Origin: JAJZMA01 sp021850405
Lineage (GTDB): Bacteria; Chloroflexota; Dormibacteria; Aeolococcales; Aeolococcaceae
Assembly (NCBI GenBank): GCA_027365835.1
Contig: DAHXLU010000063.1
Coordinates: forward strand, 1 to 52,184
Direction of reading: 5' to 3'
Length of the DNA: 52,184 nt
Positions 40,835 to 49,479 of this stretch are shown piece after piece (position 1 is the stretch's first letter; each line of letters starts with the position of its first letter). Position numbers and translations under genes: made by a program. Under the pieces are notes generated by a model. It was not told the DNA's origin. It worked only from the letters and a program-made list of their open reading frames with translations, and did not search any database.

Positions 40835-41179
40835 ATGGACGAGTACGAACTGGAGATTGGGCAGGTGCGCCGCACTCTGGCAAAGCTGGTTGCCAGTCAT
40901 GGAGACCCACTTGTCATTCATGAATATGAGCTGGAGCTGCGCAACCTTCGTGCTCTCTACCAGGCTGCCACGGAGACCTACACTGCTGGCTTATCACAGC
41001 CAGCACCGAGGCAGGCGCTGCGGGTGACAGGCTTTGGAGAGTGGACACTTCCTGCTGTCTACGCCTTTGTATATGAGGCATCCATGGAGCTGGACGCTGA
41101 TGCCGAGCGCCTGGCAGCTGCTGTGGCCGAGACAGACTATGTAGCATCCCTGCTTCTTGTTCTCGGTAGGGTGGAGTAG
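40835..41179 (+). CDS. Hypothetical helical protein
   Basis: 114 aa, acidic and mostly helical, probably with a coiled coil in the first 50 residues (MDEYELEIGQVRRTLAKLV ... YELELRNLRALYQ). No signal, membrane helix or known domain. ATG 40835 follows a TAGTGT box, which supports a real leaderless gene, but there is no other evidence. Confidence 0.5.
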   Translation: MDEYELEIGQVRRTLAKLVASHGDPLVIHEYELELRNLRALYQAATETYTAGLSQPAPRQALRVTGFGEWTLPAVYAFVYEASMELDADAERLAAAVAETDYVASLLLVLGRVE

Positions 41180-41365
41180 CGCGCTGGCCGTGGGGTAGCG
41201 CGGGAACGTGCTGGCGGGCAGACGCTTTGGCAAGATGCGCTGTCGATTCCTGACTGGCCCACCCGCCATATACCCGTTTTGCCAGGTTGGTTCCTTGTTC
41301 TCCCACGCTGTGGCAGGAACAGTGATGGCAGCCAGATCGGCGCCTGCAAGAGTGTATGTGCTCCC

Positions 41366-41787
41366 CGAATCCATAAATGGCCACACACTAAAGCCTCCCA
41401 GGCACAGTCCCGCATTTATCTGTGCTGGTGGGAGGGTGCCTCTCCCCCCAGAAAGGGTAAGGGAAACAAAAAGAGGTGCTGGGCCCCGCACGAACGAAGC
41501 GCAACCAATCCCCGGTTGCTCTGTCACAAACGCAGCCACTCCCCCAGGGGCCAAAACAACAGGTACCGGGGCTAGTGGTGTGCTAGTACCTGTCAGCAGA
41601 GCAGCATTGGACAGCTTGCCTGCGGCATGACGAGTGTTGTACCGTTCTGGCTCAGCGTGAGGCTTGGATAACCGGAAAGCTGGCAGGCCGAGCTGCTGGT
41701 GTTCTCGACAAGCCAGCCGTACGCTGATGCCTGCATGCTGCCGTAGCCAACCCTTGCCCCAAGCAAAAGCAAGTTGGTGGCAGTACA
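41366..41787 (-). pseudogene. DUF4232-like protein, frameshifted
   Basis: Two halves of one DUF4232-type domain lie in different frames. Minus-strand 41787-41620 encodes CTATNLLLLGARVG ... ACQLSGYPSLTLSQNGTTL. After a shift near 41605-41620, 41608-41366 encodes VPVVLAPGGVAAFVTEQPG ... GLCLGGFSVWPF. Together they have the expected order, with Cys residues at the start, mid and end, and the L-x-PG-x-x-A-x-F block. The N-terminal signal peptide is not recognisable and the C-terminal frame runs on with no clear end, so decay is more likely than programmed frameshifting. Confidence 0.7.
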
Positions 41788-42046
41788 TCCAGTGGGTGGA
41801 GTTTGGGGTGGAGCTGACCGGGATGTCACGGACGCACGTGGAGCTGGACTGGCAATTCCAGCACTGCGAAAGTGCGGCGGCTCTTGCCAGATCCATGGGC
41901 AGTCCAATTGTTTTTGAGGTGGTATCAATCTCTTCGGCCAGAAACGGGATGGGCCAGCAGGGGAGCCCACACATTGTCATGGAGGCTCAGCCATGAACGG
42001 CCTGCGCCGCGGTGTTTTGTCCGTGTTCCTGTCCGCTGCCGTAGAG

Positions 42047-42052
42047 TACGAT
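42047..42052 (+). promoter_or_regulatory. -10 box before the 330-aa hypothetical gene
   Basis: TACGAT ends 7 nt before GTG 42060 (10 nt before ATG 42063). Confidence 0.3.
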
Positions 42053-42059
42053 TGCCATC

Positions 42060-43052
42060 GTGATGACGCAGGTTAAGCTTTATGATCTTGAAAATGCAGC
42101 AACTGCTGTCCTCAAATCAGGTCGCCTTGCGGATATGGTACAGCTGGCAACGGTGGTGCCACCTCTTGCCAGGCATCGCAATTCGCGTGCCAGTGAAGTT
42201 GCAGGTTTGCGAAGGCTGCTGTTGCCACTCGTTCGGGGCTGGGATGGACTGACCCCAGGCGAGGTGGCAAAGCTCGGCCGGGCCACACGTGACGCCTGGT
42301 GTGAGGTTGTGGAACTGTACGAGGCCAGCGGGGGGCCTCAAGCGACTGAAACCTATGTGGCTCCCATTGACAACCGCATACTGGAAGCGGCGGTGGACGG
42401 CGCACTATGGGTTCCGTCATTTGAGGGCGATCTGGCGTCCCTTGGTGACCTGGAGGACAGGCCAGAGCTGATGCAGGCACTGCTTGCCCGTATTGTCGCT
42501 GGAACGGCGGCCCCAGGACAGGTGCGGCCGGGACACAATGCAGCCAGGGAATCGGCTCTGTCAGTCAACATGCTCGCGCGCACTGCAATCCATCGGGGCC
42601 CTGCTACGCTTGCAGATGAGCGCCTTACTCGCATCTTCCTCCTTGCCAGGATTCCAGGACACCGTCTGGGCCGGGGTCGTCAGGAGACCCTCCACCGGAC
42701 GACAGAGCTGCTGGAGGCGGTGCCCATGCTCGGGCGTGATATTTCAACCTTTCGGGCCCGGCGCGACTGGTTTTTGGATATGCCTGCTGTCTTGCAGCGG
42801 CTGGAAGCAGCTGGGCCAAAGGTCTATGGTGTTGTGGACGAGCCCGAGTCATACTGGCATAGAGTTACTGCGGGCAGACGCAAGAATATACCACTCTCCC
42901 TTGTGAGTGAGCGGTTCTGTAGCGCGCTGGCCTCAGTCCCCCAGACACCAATGCTCTTTACTGAGCTTTCCCTTGACCAGGTTCAGTTCAGGAGGGTGAT
43001 CGAACTGGTTGCCAGGACACGTCGTAGCCCGGAGCGTGGGCCCGCACTGTAG
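42060..43052 (+). CDS. Hypothetical protein
   Basis: 330 aa, no signal or membrane helix, Leu/Arg-rich and probably mainly helical. Local features include RGWDGLTPGEVAKLGRATRD and a block FRARRDWFLDMPAVLQRLEA. I recognise no domain. Start GTG 42060 or ATG 42063, both just after a -10-like box. It is followed by a strong hairpin at 43161. Long, undisturbed frame and codon use like its neighbours support a real gene. Confidence 0.7.
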   Translation: MMTQVKLYDLENAATAVLKSGRLADMVQLATVVPPLARHRNSRASEVAGLRRLLLPLVRGWDGLTPGEVAKLGRATRDAWCEVVELYEASGGPQATETYVAPIDNRILEAAVDGALWVPSFEGDLASLGDLEDRPELMQALLARIVAGTAAPGQVRPGHNAARESALSVNMLARTAIHRGPATLADERLTRIFLLARIPGHRLGRGRQETLHRTTELLEAVPMLGRDISTFRARRDWFLDMPAVLQRLEAAGPKVYGVVDEPESYWHRVTAGRRKNIPLSLVSERFCSALASVPQTPMLFTELSLDQVQFRRVIELVARTRRSPERGPAL

Positions 43053-43160
43053 CTAGCAGACAATACCGGCGAGCTGGTTGCAAATCGCTGTGTTGCGTAC
43101 AGGGTTTGCCAGTGGTCCTGGGGGCATGTGAGTTGGACTCTCGCAGTGCACCAGGACTGT

Positions 43161-43195
43161 AAGCTCTGATTGTCACCACAGGGTGACCAGAGCTT
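43161..43195. terminator. Long hairpin between convergent genes
   Basis: AAGCTCTG and CAGAGCTT (8 bp), then GTCACC and GGTGAC (6 bp) inside, give 14 base pairs with one 3-nt bulge (ATT) and a 4-nt loop. It lies between the convergent genes at 42060 and 43305 and can fold on both strands. Likely a bidirectional terminator; no U-tract is seen. Confidence 0.55.
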
Positions 43196-43304
43196 GCAGT
43201 GTCTGGTAATCACGAGGCGTGGGGAGATGACCAGTCGAGAGGGCTCATACAAGGACCCGGCCGCCTGCGAAGCATGATCATCATCTTCGCAGCCCCTGTC
43301 TCTA

Positions 43305-43997
43305 TCAGTCCGAAGCAGTGTATCCATGCTGCAAGGGTGCAGCGGGCGTGGGCTCAGGCAGGGTGCTATTGACGTATGCAGAGCCTACGATTGCGGTATT
43401 TATCGGGAAGATACCTCCAGGGAGCGCCTGGCAGGTCAGATGACTGGTATCAAACCCATTCTGGCTGAGTCGTGCCCTGGTATCCCGGTTGAGACGGCAG
43501 CCACCGGCAACTGTGCGCTGCAGCGGAGTGAGCAGGTCCTGCACCACTCCTCCGGCCCCGGATGTCCGGACATGTTCGAGTACGACGAGCTGGCCGCCCG
43601 GGCGCAGGATTCGTCTTATATCCCGGAGCGCCTCACCAACATTGTCAATGGAGCAAAGGACAAGGGTTGAGACGACAGCGTCCTGCGAGGCATCAGCCAG
43701 GGGTAGGGGCGTTTCTGGGTTGCCGAGTGTAGCCGGAAGGACTGCTACCGGGTATGCTGGCTGGAGGCCAGCAAGTTTCCTCTCGAGCTTTTCCCGCATG
43801 GAGGCTGAAGGCTCTACCAGGGTAAGATGGGCCAGTTTGCCATAGTGGTTGAGGTTTGCGCCAGTGCCAGCCCCTATCTCCACGACGTTGCCTGCAAGTG
43901 GTTCCAGCAGGGTGCGTCGCAGCGCGCCCAGGCCACCGCGCTCTGCAGCGGCTGTTGCCAGGTCGTAGACTGCAGCAAAGATCCGGTGGTCTTTCAT
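43305..43997 (-). CDS. Class I SAM-dependent methyltransferase
   Basis: 230 aa. SAM-binding motif I is VVEIGAGTGANLNHY (about 38-52), motif II acidic end is LVEPSASM, and motif III/IV region is DAVVSTLVLCSIDNVGEALRDIRRILRPGGQLVVLEHV, split here, of the Methyltransf_11 (UbiE-like) type. The start MKDHRIFAAVYD resembles UbiE/PhpK-type small methyltransferases. No substrate can be assigned. A leaderless -10 box lies just upstream, and the gene is divergent from mrp by 86 bp. Confidence 0.9.
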   Translation of the reverse strand: MKDHRIFAAVYDLATAAAERGGLGALRRTLLEPLAGNVVEIGAGTGANLNHYGKLAHLTLVEPSASMREKLERKLAGLQPAYPVAVLPATLGNPETPLPLADASQDAVVSTLVLCSIDNVGEALRDIRRILRPGGQLVVLEHVRTSGAGGVVQDLLTPLQRTVAGGCRLNRDTRARLSQNGFDTSHLTCQALPGGIFPINTAIVGSAYVNSTLPEPTPAAPLQHGYTASD

Positions 43998-44003
43998 ATT
44001 CCC

Positions 44004-44009
44004 ATTATC
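44004..44009 (-). promoter_or_regulatory. -10 box for a leaderless methyltransferase transcript
   Basis: On the minus strand GATAAT ends 6 nt before ATG 43997. Confidence 0.5.
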
Positions 44010-44072
44010 ACCGCGTGGCGCCCGTTCAGGCTTGCTGGAAGTGGGGTGAGCACCGTGCAGAGGGATAGTCTC

Positions 44073-44078
44073 TATACT
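44073..44078 (+). promoter_or_regulatory. -10 box for a leaderless mrp transcript
   Basis: TATACT ends 8 nt before ATG 44087 (5 nt before the in-frame GTG 44084). Confidence 0.5.
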
Positions 44079-44086
44079 GGGATGTG

Positions 44087-45187
44087 ATGACTTCCCAAGT
44101 TACAGAGCAGCAGGTTCGTGCAGCACTTGCCACCGTGGTGGACCCTGACCTGCACAAGGATATCGTGACCCTGAACATGGTGCGGTCAGTAACTATTGAC
44201 GGCGGCAGTGTCACTGTCCTGGTGACCCTGACCACGCCGGCATGCCCGCTCAAGGACGTTATCGAGAGGGACATTCGGGCAGTGGTTGAGAAATTACCCG
44301 GTGTGACCGGCCTAACAGTGACGTGGGATGCGAATGTGTCCAGGAGCCGTGGGATGACTGGTCGGCAGGAGGTTGCTGGCGTTCGCAACGTAATTGCGGT
44401 AAGTGCTGCCAAGGGGGGGGTGGGCAAGACCACTGTAAGTGTCAATCTTGCGCTTGCGCTGGCATCTGCAGGTGCAAGGGTTGGTCTTCTGGATGCCGAC
44501 GTTTACGGGCCCAACGTCCCCATCATGCTTGGACTGGAGGGCGAACCTGAAATGGCGCCTTCAGGGCGGATGGAGCCGATGGTATCGAACGGGATCAAGG
44601 TAGTGTCGTTTGGCTCCCTGGTGCGCGAGGGGCAGCCCATTATCTGGCGCGGTCCGATGCTGGCCAAAGCCCTTCGGGAGTTTCTTTACGAGGTGGAGTG
44701 GGGAGAACTTGACTACCTGCTGGTTGACCTTCCTCCTGGAACAGGGGACGTGCAGCTAACTCTTGCGCAGAGCGTCCCGATGTCTGGAGTTGTGATCGTA
44801 ACCACACCCCAGGATGTGGCCGTGGCTGATGTCAGCCGTGGCATTGCGATGTTCCAGCAGCTTTCTGTGCCTGTGCTTGGCGTCGTAGAGAATATGGCCG
44901 GATTTGTCTGCGGTCACTGCGGTGAGGTTACCGAGATCTTTGGTGGCGGTGGAGCTGCGCAGCTTGCCCAGATGTATAACCTGCCTCTCCTTGGCTCTAT
45001 CCCGCTAAATGTGGCCGTCCGGACTGGAGGGCGGAATGGGGGTCCGCTTATGGCCAGCGCCGCTGACAGCGCTGTAGCAGCACTCTTTGTAGATCTGGCC
45101 GGCGCGGTCGCCTCAGCTGCCAGCCGGGCCAACTTCGATGCGGCTGTGATGCCGCAGATGCCACCGGCGCGCACTGCTCCAGCTTGA
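44087..45187 (+). CDS. Mrp/ApbC/NBP35-type iron-sulfur carrier ATPase
   Basis: 366 aa. Residues about 1-85 are a MIP18/DUF59 domain (ALATVVDPDLHKDIVTLNMV ... TTPACPLKD). The ParA-type ATPase follows: deviant Walker A AKGGVGKTT, GLLDADVYGPNVPIMLG, and LLVDLPPGTGDVQLT. FVCGHCGE supplies the C-x2-C that carries a bridging Fe-S cluster between two subunits. The protein assembles and delivers Fe-S clusters, which fits a genome with the Rieske protein seen here. The next gene's TTG start overlaps its stop. Confidence 0.94.
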   Translation: MTSQVTEQQVRAALATVVDPDLHKDIVTLNMVRSVTIDGGSVTVLVTLTTPACPLKDVIERDIRAVVEKLPGVTGLTVTWDANVSRSRGMTGRQEVAGVRNVIAVSAAKGGVGKTTVSVNLALALASAGARVGLLDADVYGPNVPIMLGLEGEPEMAPSGRMEPMVSNGIKVVSFGSLVREGQPIIWRGPMLAKALREFLYEVEWGELDYLLVDLPPGTGDVQLTLAQSVPMSGVVIVTTPQDVAVADVSRGIAMFQQLSVPVLGVVENMAGFVCGHCGEVTEIFGGGGAAQLAQMYNLPLLGSIPLNVAVRTGGRNGGPLMASAADSAVAALFVDLAGAVASAASRANFDAAVMPQMPPARTAPA

Positions 45188-46590
45188 GGTCAGATGGCGC
45201 TGCCCTTGCGGGCAGGGACGAGCGCACCGTTAACCCTGGTGTCACGGAGGCAAGCGGCATTGTTGCGCTTGCCCTCATGGGCACCGGACAGCTCTATGGA
45301 ATGCTGATCTGTCTGGGACCAATTGCGCATGAGATGCGAGTAAGTTTCGGACAGACAACCCTCTTTCCGGTCTCGTATCTCCTCCTGCTTACCATGGTAC
45401 TGGCGCTTTCCCGTCGGCTCTGGACGGACTTGCCAGCATGGCGGCGCTTTGCAACTGGAGCGGCCCTGCTGGTGCTGGGTGCATGCGTTCTGGCTGCAGC
45501 TGGCAGTCTTCCTGTGATTGTTGCAGGTGGGTGTGTGGAGGGGACTGGAGCTGGTCTATTGACAGCCATACTGGCAGGCAAGGTGGCGACATGGATGCAA
45601 TCCCGCACTGCTGCAGGAATGTTCCGGCTTGAGATGTGGAGTATTGTTGCTGTGCTTGTGTCTGGTGGAGGAGTGACCTATGTCGCGGGCTGGCGTGTGC
45701 TGGTGGTTCTCCTTGCGCTTGCGGCCGTGCTGCTCTCTGCCGTCGCGCTCTTTCCTGGGCAAAAGAACGCGTTTTTCTCGTATGACAAGGGAGAGTCTGC
45801 AATTTCCAGACGGGATCTCGCAGCGCGGTGGGCAGTCATTCCCCTGTGTCTGGCGCTGGCACTCGCCACTGCTGGACTGGGTACTGCATCCCACCATGGA
45901 AGCTTTGGCCTGATGGGAAGTGTCACCTGGGTGGTGGTGCTAGCGCTGCTGGTGCTATCCGCAGTGATATTCGTAGCATGCTACTCTTCCGTCCTTGTCA
46001 GCTCAGTTACACTTTTTACACGGCTTCTCATGATCTTTGCAACGGTTGCCATCACTGCTGCTGTGACGATTGCCGCTGCCGGTGCTACTGGCTGGCTATT
46101 TGTAGGGGTGAGGCAGTCGTCACTGGTAATTGGGCTACTCCTGGCAGCACTTGTTCTGGGACGCTTCCCGCGACGGTATATCGCGGAGATGTCACTGCCC
46201 GCGCAGGGTGGAATCATGGCGGCTGGTTTTATTGTCGTTGCCGTGGCATCTACAGGGCCAGACCTCCTGTTACTGGTGCCTGGACTCTTTGTGATTGGAT
46301 GTGCCTCCACACCGTGGCTGTTGTCTCTTTATGGAACTGTGGCTGCGGGGGTTTCACCGGTGGGGATTGGGGCTGTCAGGGGCCTGCTTGTTTCCGGGCG
46401 CAGCAGTGCATATGTGATTGGCATCCTGGTGGGAGGGCAGATAGGGGATGCCTTTCCAGCTTCCCATTCCCTGCAACTCTACGGCCAGGTAATGGCACTG
46501 GTTGGCCTTTTTCTGCTTTTTCTGGTTTCTCTGCTCTACCTGGTTCCTGCGCTTCCCAGAAGACCGGCTCGCGGAGTGGAGACGGGCTGA
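45184..46590 (+). CDS. MFS-like membrane transporter
   Basis: 468 aa with about 12 hydrophobic helices. A likely MFS fold: two six-helix halves joined by a polar loop near QKNAFFSYDKGESAISRRDLAARW (about 198-222, split here). TTG 45184 overlaps the mrp stop (TTGA). Because the N-terminus is not conserved, a later start such as ATG 45277 is possible. No MFS signature loop is strong and no substrate can be named. Coupling to mrp may be only positional. Confidence 0.7.
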   Translation: MRSDGAALAGRDERTVNPGVTEASGIVALALMGTGQLYGMLICLGPIAHEMRVSFGQTTLFPVSYLLLLTMVLALSRRLWTDLPAWRRFATGAALLVLGACVLAAAGSLPVIVAGGCVEGTGAGLLTAILAGKVATWMQSRTAAGMFRLEMWSIVAVLVSGGGVTYVAGWRVLVVLLALAAVLLSAVALFPGQKNAFFSYDKGESAISRRDLAARWAVIPLCLALALATAGLGTASHHGSFGLMGSVTWVVVLALLVLSAVIFVACYSSVLVSSVTLFTRLLMIFATVAITAAVTIAAAGATGWLFVGVRQSSLVIGLLLAALVLGRFPRRYIAEMSLPAQGGIMAAGFIVVAVASTGPDLLLLVPGLFVIGCASTPWLLSLYGTVAAGVSPVGIGAVRGLLVSGRSSAYVIGILVGGQIGDAFPASHSLQLYGQVMALVGLFLLFLVSLLYLVPALPRRPARGVETG

Positions 46591-46593
46591 CTG

Positions 46594-46611
46594 CTCCTGT
46601 CCCGTCAGGAG
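46594..46611. terminator. Short hairpin between convergent genes
   Basis: CTCCTG / CAGGAG (6 bp, 6-nt loop) just after the transporter stop, followed by a GAGTG/CACTC palindrome. Possible bidirectional terminator without U-tract. Confidence 0.35.
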
Positions 46612-46699
46612 TGAGCACTCTGTCGCTATCCACACACCACAAGGCGAGTGCGGTGGCGGGACGGGGCAGCGCTACACCCGTGAGCCTGTGCTCGCGTAG

Positions 46700-48103
46700 C
46701 TAGCCAGCGAGCGGTACACCCTGCAGCGGATCCAGGGCGCCACGGGACGAGGACTGTACTGGAGCCAGGACCTGGCGCGACGCCACGGACAGTGCCGTGA
46801 TGTGCTGGGTCTCCTTGGTGAAGATACGCACCATCTGGTTGTACTGTGGCAGTCTGGAGATAAGGTCGGCTGTCCTGCTGAGTACCACTCCATCCTGGAG
46901 GGGGTCGTAGATGGCAACCATGCCTTTCTCATGCATGGGATTGTATGGGGCAATGCTGGTTGACGCCACGTCTACTACGAAGGAAAGGCCTGAGAGGCTG
47001 CTGGGCAGTTCAGAGCGGATCGCCTGTTCCAGGTGTGTGATGTCTGCTCCCGATTGCACGAGTGCTTCGTGTGCAAGTGTCCAGGGCAGGTCCCGGCTTA
47101 CTATCCGGTGCCAGGCGTCTCCAAGCCGTCTCTTTTCAGAGCCTGGTGGCTCGTGTTTCCAGGTACGCACAGCCTCCAGCAGGGACCAGTCGGTCAGATC
47201 GAGGTAAATCTCCATATGCTCGGTAGGCTTGCCAGGCAGTAGTTGTGAAATGGTGTCGCCGAACACTTCGTGCATGGAGAGATCAAAGCGGCGCCCAGTG
47301 CGGTGGAGGTAGACCTGCATGTACATGTAGAGCCGTGCTACGAGAAACAGCTCAAGGGCACCGGTAGCATTGTTGTGCAGCGCGGTTGTCCCGTTGGTGA
47401 CAAAGGTGTAATGAAGCAGCCGCTGTACATCTACCGCACCGAGGCTTACGCCGCACATGTATGCATCCCGGCGTACATAGTCCAGATTGTCGATTGTTGC
47501 TGGACCACACAGTATAGGTTTGCATGCAGCCAGCCATCCAGGGGGGGTATATCCTTCCAGCTCAGCAGGTGCCATGATCCATGCCACCCAGCGCGGATCT
47601 ATATGCTCGCCTGGTGCAAACGGTCCAGCTGGGCTTGCACCTTGGGATGAGATCAGGTCGGCCAGTTCGTTGAGCACCATGTGGCGGCCTATGTCCTCAT
47701 GATCCATCTGGTACTGCTGCAGGTACTCATGGTCAAAAAAATGGCCAAACGGGCCGTGCCCAACATCGTGCAACAGTCCTGCAATCCGCAGTGTCTCTTC
47801 CACTAGAGCTGGGGAGGGCGCGTCGGGAAAGGCAGCGCGCAGGGAAGAGTCTATCTGGTGCGCAAAGCTGCTTGCCAGATGCATCGAACCCAGCAGGTGG
47901 GAGAAGCGTGTGTGCTCTGCGGTGGGAAAGACCCACCAGGTGGACTGGAGCTGGTGGATTTTCCGCATTCTCTGCAGCCACGGAGAGTCCAGGAGGTCCC
48001 GTTCACAGCTGGCTCCGGGAAGCTGGGGTTTGGTAATTTCGATGTACCCATACAGTGGATCTGCAAGCAGATTCACCCGGGAAAAGCGTTCAGCACCTTG
48101 CAT
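46700..48103 (-). CDS. HD superfamily phosphohydrolase (dGTPase/SAMHD1-like)
   Basis: 467 aa. The metal-binding HD residues are in HTRFSHLLGSMHLA (about 64-77), LLHDVGHGPFGHFFDHEYL (about 113-131) and, downstream, the Asp of the family's DNLDYVRRDAYMCG block (about 205-218). The start DPLYGYIEIT...LDSPWLQRMRKIHQL is typical of the YwfO/SAMHD1-like branch. It probably hydrolyses deoxynucleoside triphosphates. A leaderless -10 box precedes the ATG. Substrate specificity is not known. Confidence 0.92.
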   Translation of the reverse strand: MQGAERFSRVNLLADPLYGYIEITKPQLPGASCERDLLDSPWLQRMRKIHQLQSTWWVFPTAEHTRFSHLLGSMHLASSFAHQIDSSLRAAFPDAPSPALVEETLRIAGLLHDVGHGPFGHFFDHEYLQQYQMDHEDIGRHMVLNELADLISSQGASPAGPFAPGEHIDPRWVAWIMAPAELEGYTPPGWLAACKPILCGPATIDNLDYVRRDAYMCGVSLGAVDVQRLLHYTFVTNGTTALHNNATGALELFLVARLYMYMQVYLHRTGRRFDLSMHEVFGDTISQLLPGKPTEHMEIYLDLTDWSLLEAVRTWKHEPPGSEKRRLGDAWHRIVSRDLPWTLAHEALVQSGADITHLEQAIRSELPSSLSGLSFVVDVASTSIAPYNPMHEKGMVAIYDPLQDGVVLSRTADLISRLPQYNQMVRIFTKETQHITALSVASRQVLAPVQSSSRGALDPLQGVPLAG

Positions 48104-48111
48104 GGATAGTA

Positions 48112-48117
48112 AGTGTA
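48112..48117 (-). promoter_or_regulatory. -10 box for a leaderless HD-hydrolase transcript
   Basis: On the minus strand TACACT ends 8 nt before ATG 48103. Confidence 0.4.
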
Positions 48118-48161
48118 GTGGTTCTTGGGTGCTGACAGTCCAGGACGCCCCTGCAGTGCGG

Positions 48162-48167
48162 CATACT
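48162..48167 (+). promoter_or_regulatory. -10 box for a leaderless GNAT transcript
   Basis: CATACT ends 7 nt before GTG 48175 and so helps choose that start. Confidence 0.4.
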
Positions 48168-48174
48168 TTTGCAG

Positions 48175-48750
48175 GTGGAAGACCCGTTTTCTAAGCCTCC
48201 AGCAGTGCCAGAGGTGTTGCCGTTGCCGGGCATGGGCGCACGGCTGGTCCGGCTTCAGGGCGGAGACGTGGTGCCGCTGGTGCGTGCTATTGAGGAGAAC
48301 TGGAACAGTCTGCACGACTGGATGCTCTGGGCTGCCGAGCCGCCCACTCTCATTGAGCGAACTGCTGATCTCCTGTCAGCCCATGATCGCTGGGAGCGGG
48401 GAGAGGCCTATGAGTACAAGATTGTCATGGATGAGGAGCCAGCAAGGATAGCTGGAAGGGTTGCGCTCCGGATCAAGGACAGGGAGGGAGACATTGGTTA
48501 CTGGCTGGCAGAGGAGCATCGGGGCAAAGGGCTGGTAACGGCTGCTGTGATGGCCCTGGAACAGGTGATGACGCAGATGCCCCAGATAGAGTCGGCAGTC
48601 ATCTTCTGTGATGCAGCCAACACTGACAGTGCAGCAGTAGCCAGACGGGCTGGCTATGAGCTGGAGGAGATATTTGAGGAGCCCCCAAAGGTGCCTGCAG
48701 GCTCTGGGCGCATGATGCGGTGGCGCAGACAGATAGCTCCGCGTAGCTAG
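48175..48750 (+). CDS. GNAT family N-acetyltransferase (RimJ/RimL-like)
   Basis: 191 aa from GTG 48175, placed by the -10 box (a TTG at 48169 is also in frame). The GNAT core is visible: RLVRLQGGDVVPL at the first strand, a substrate helix region, IGYWLAEEHRGKGLVTAAV (acetyl-CoA pyrophosphate loop, H-R-G-K-G) and the C-terminal AANTDSAAVARRAGYELEE. It resembles enzymes that acetylate ribosomal proteins or small molecules; acceptor unknown. An inverted repeat at its stop separates it from the next, convergent gene. Confidence 0.9.
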   Translation: MEDPFSKPPAVPEVLPLPGMGARLVRLQGGDVVPLVRAIEENWNSLHDWMLWAAEPPTLIERTADLLSAHDRWERGEAYEYKIVMDEEPARIAGRVALRIKDREGDIGYWLAEEHRGKGLVTAAVMALEQVMTQMPQIESAVIFCDAANTDSAAVARRAGYELEEIFEEPPKVPAGSGRMMRWRRQIAPRS

Positions 48751-48765
48751 GCACCGCCGCGGAGC
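48736..48765. terminator. Inverted repeat across the GNAT stop codon
   Basis: GCTCCGCG (48736-48743) and CGCGGAGC (48758-48765) form a perfect 8-bp stem with a 14-nt loop containing the TAG stop. It sits between convergent genes, so it may serve both. No U-tract. Confidence 0.45.
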
Positions 48766-48784
48766 GCCGGGTCAGGGAGTCTCT

Positions 48785-49465
48785 TCAGGGAGACACAGTT
48801 GGGCAGAGAGGTGGGGACTGGGAAAAGATTGAGGACTGGAGGCCAAGTGTGGTGCAGTAGGTGTTGGCTGCTTCCCATTTTCCGTCATATACGAGAGCAA
48901 GCGTGATCTCCGAGCTTGCTGCAGTGCCCCAGCTTAGTGTCACTACGACAGTTGCTGTGGTCGGAGTTGCTGACAGCACTGAGACGTGTACGCTCTGCCA
49001 GGGATCACTGCATCTGCAGAGTGGCTGGACACCGGGGATGGGATCTGAGCCAAGTACTTTTGCAAGTGCTGGAGTCACTGGGCAGGATAGGTAGTCCAGA
49101 TTCGCAGTGTTGCAGGCTGCTGCTCCATCCGGAAACAGGGTGAGTGCGACCCCAGAGGGTGTGTCTGGCTGGGTTACAGACACTGGAGGGGTTGGGGTTG
49201 GAGTAGCTATCGGGACTGCGGTTGGACCTGGCGTGCCCACCGGAACTGGGGGCGTGAGGAGGGGAGTGATTCCTGGCACGGGGGTAGCTGCTGATGGGGT
49301 GCCCCTGGGAGCAGGTGTACCTTTCCCCGTGGATGCCTGGGATCTGCTTGTGGTTGCCGGGGGCCTCGTGCCGCCGGAGTGCGCCCTGGAGGGATGGTCA
49401 GTGCCGCAGGAGCAGGTGCCAAGAACCGCTGCTGCGAGAAGAACAGGTAGCAGGCAGCGCTTCAT
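48785..49465 (-). CDS. Secreted or lipid-anchored protein with Pro/Thr-rich linker
   Basis: 226 aa. A signal peptide (MKRCLLPVLLAAAVLGTCSC) ends in a weak lipobox (LGTC or TCSC), so lipidation is uncertain. A long Pro/Thr/Ser linker (about 25-100) follows, then a compact C-terminal domain (about 105-226) with six or more Cys residues (AACNTAN, YLSCPV, PLCRCSD, YCTTL, LCPTV) likely to form disulfides. No family recognised. It ends 14 nt upstream of the deaminase stop on the same strand, so the two are neighbours downstream of 50124. Confidence 0.75.
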   Translation of the reverse strand: MKRCLLPVLLAAAVLGTCSCGTDHPSRAHSGGTRPPATTSRSQASTGKGTPAPRGTPSAATPVPGITPLLTPPVPVGTPGPTAVPIATPTPTPPVSVTQPDTPSGVALTLFPDGAAACNTANLDYLSCPVTPALAKVLGSDPIPGVQPLCRCSDPWQSVHVSVLSATPTTATVVVTLSWGTAASSEITLALVYDGKWEAANTYCTTLGLQSSIFSQSPPLCPTVSP

Positions 49466-49479
49466 ACCTGGTGTGCTCT

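Noticed and set aside
40994..41980. Single 328-codon minus-strand gene
   Set aside because: Only its middle matches DUF4232; the N-terminal part of the domain is in another frame and the C-terminal part overlaps a plausible plus-strand gene. Called a frameshifted pseudogene instead.
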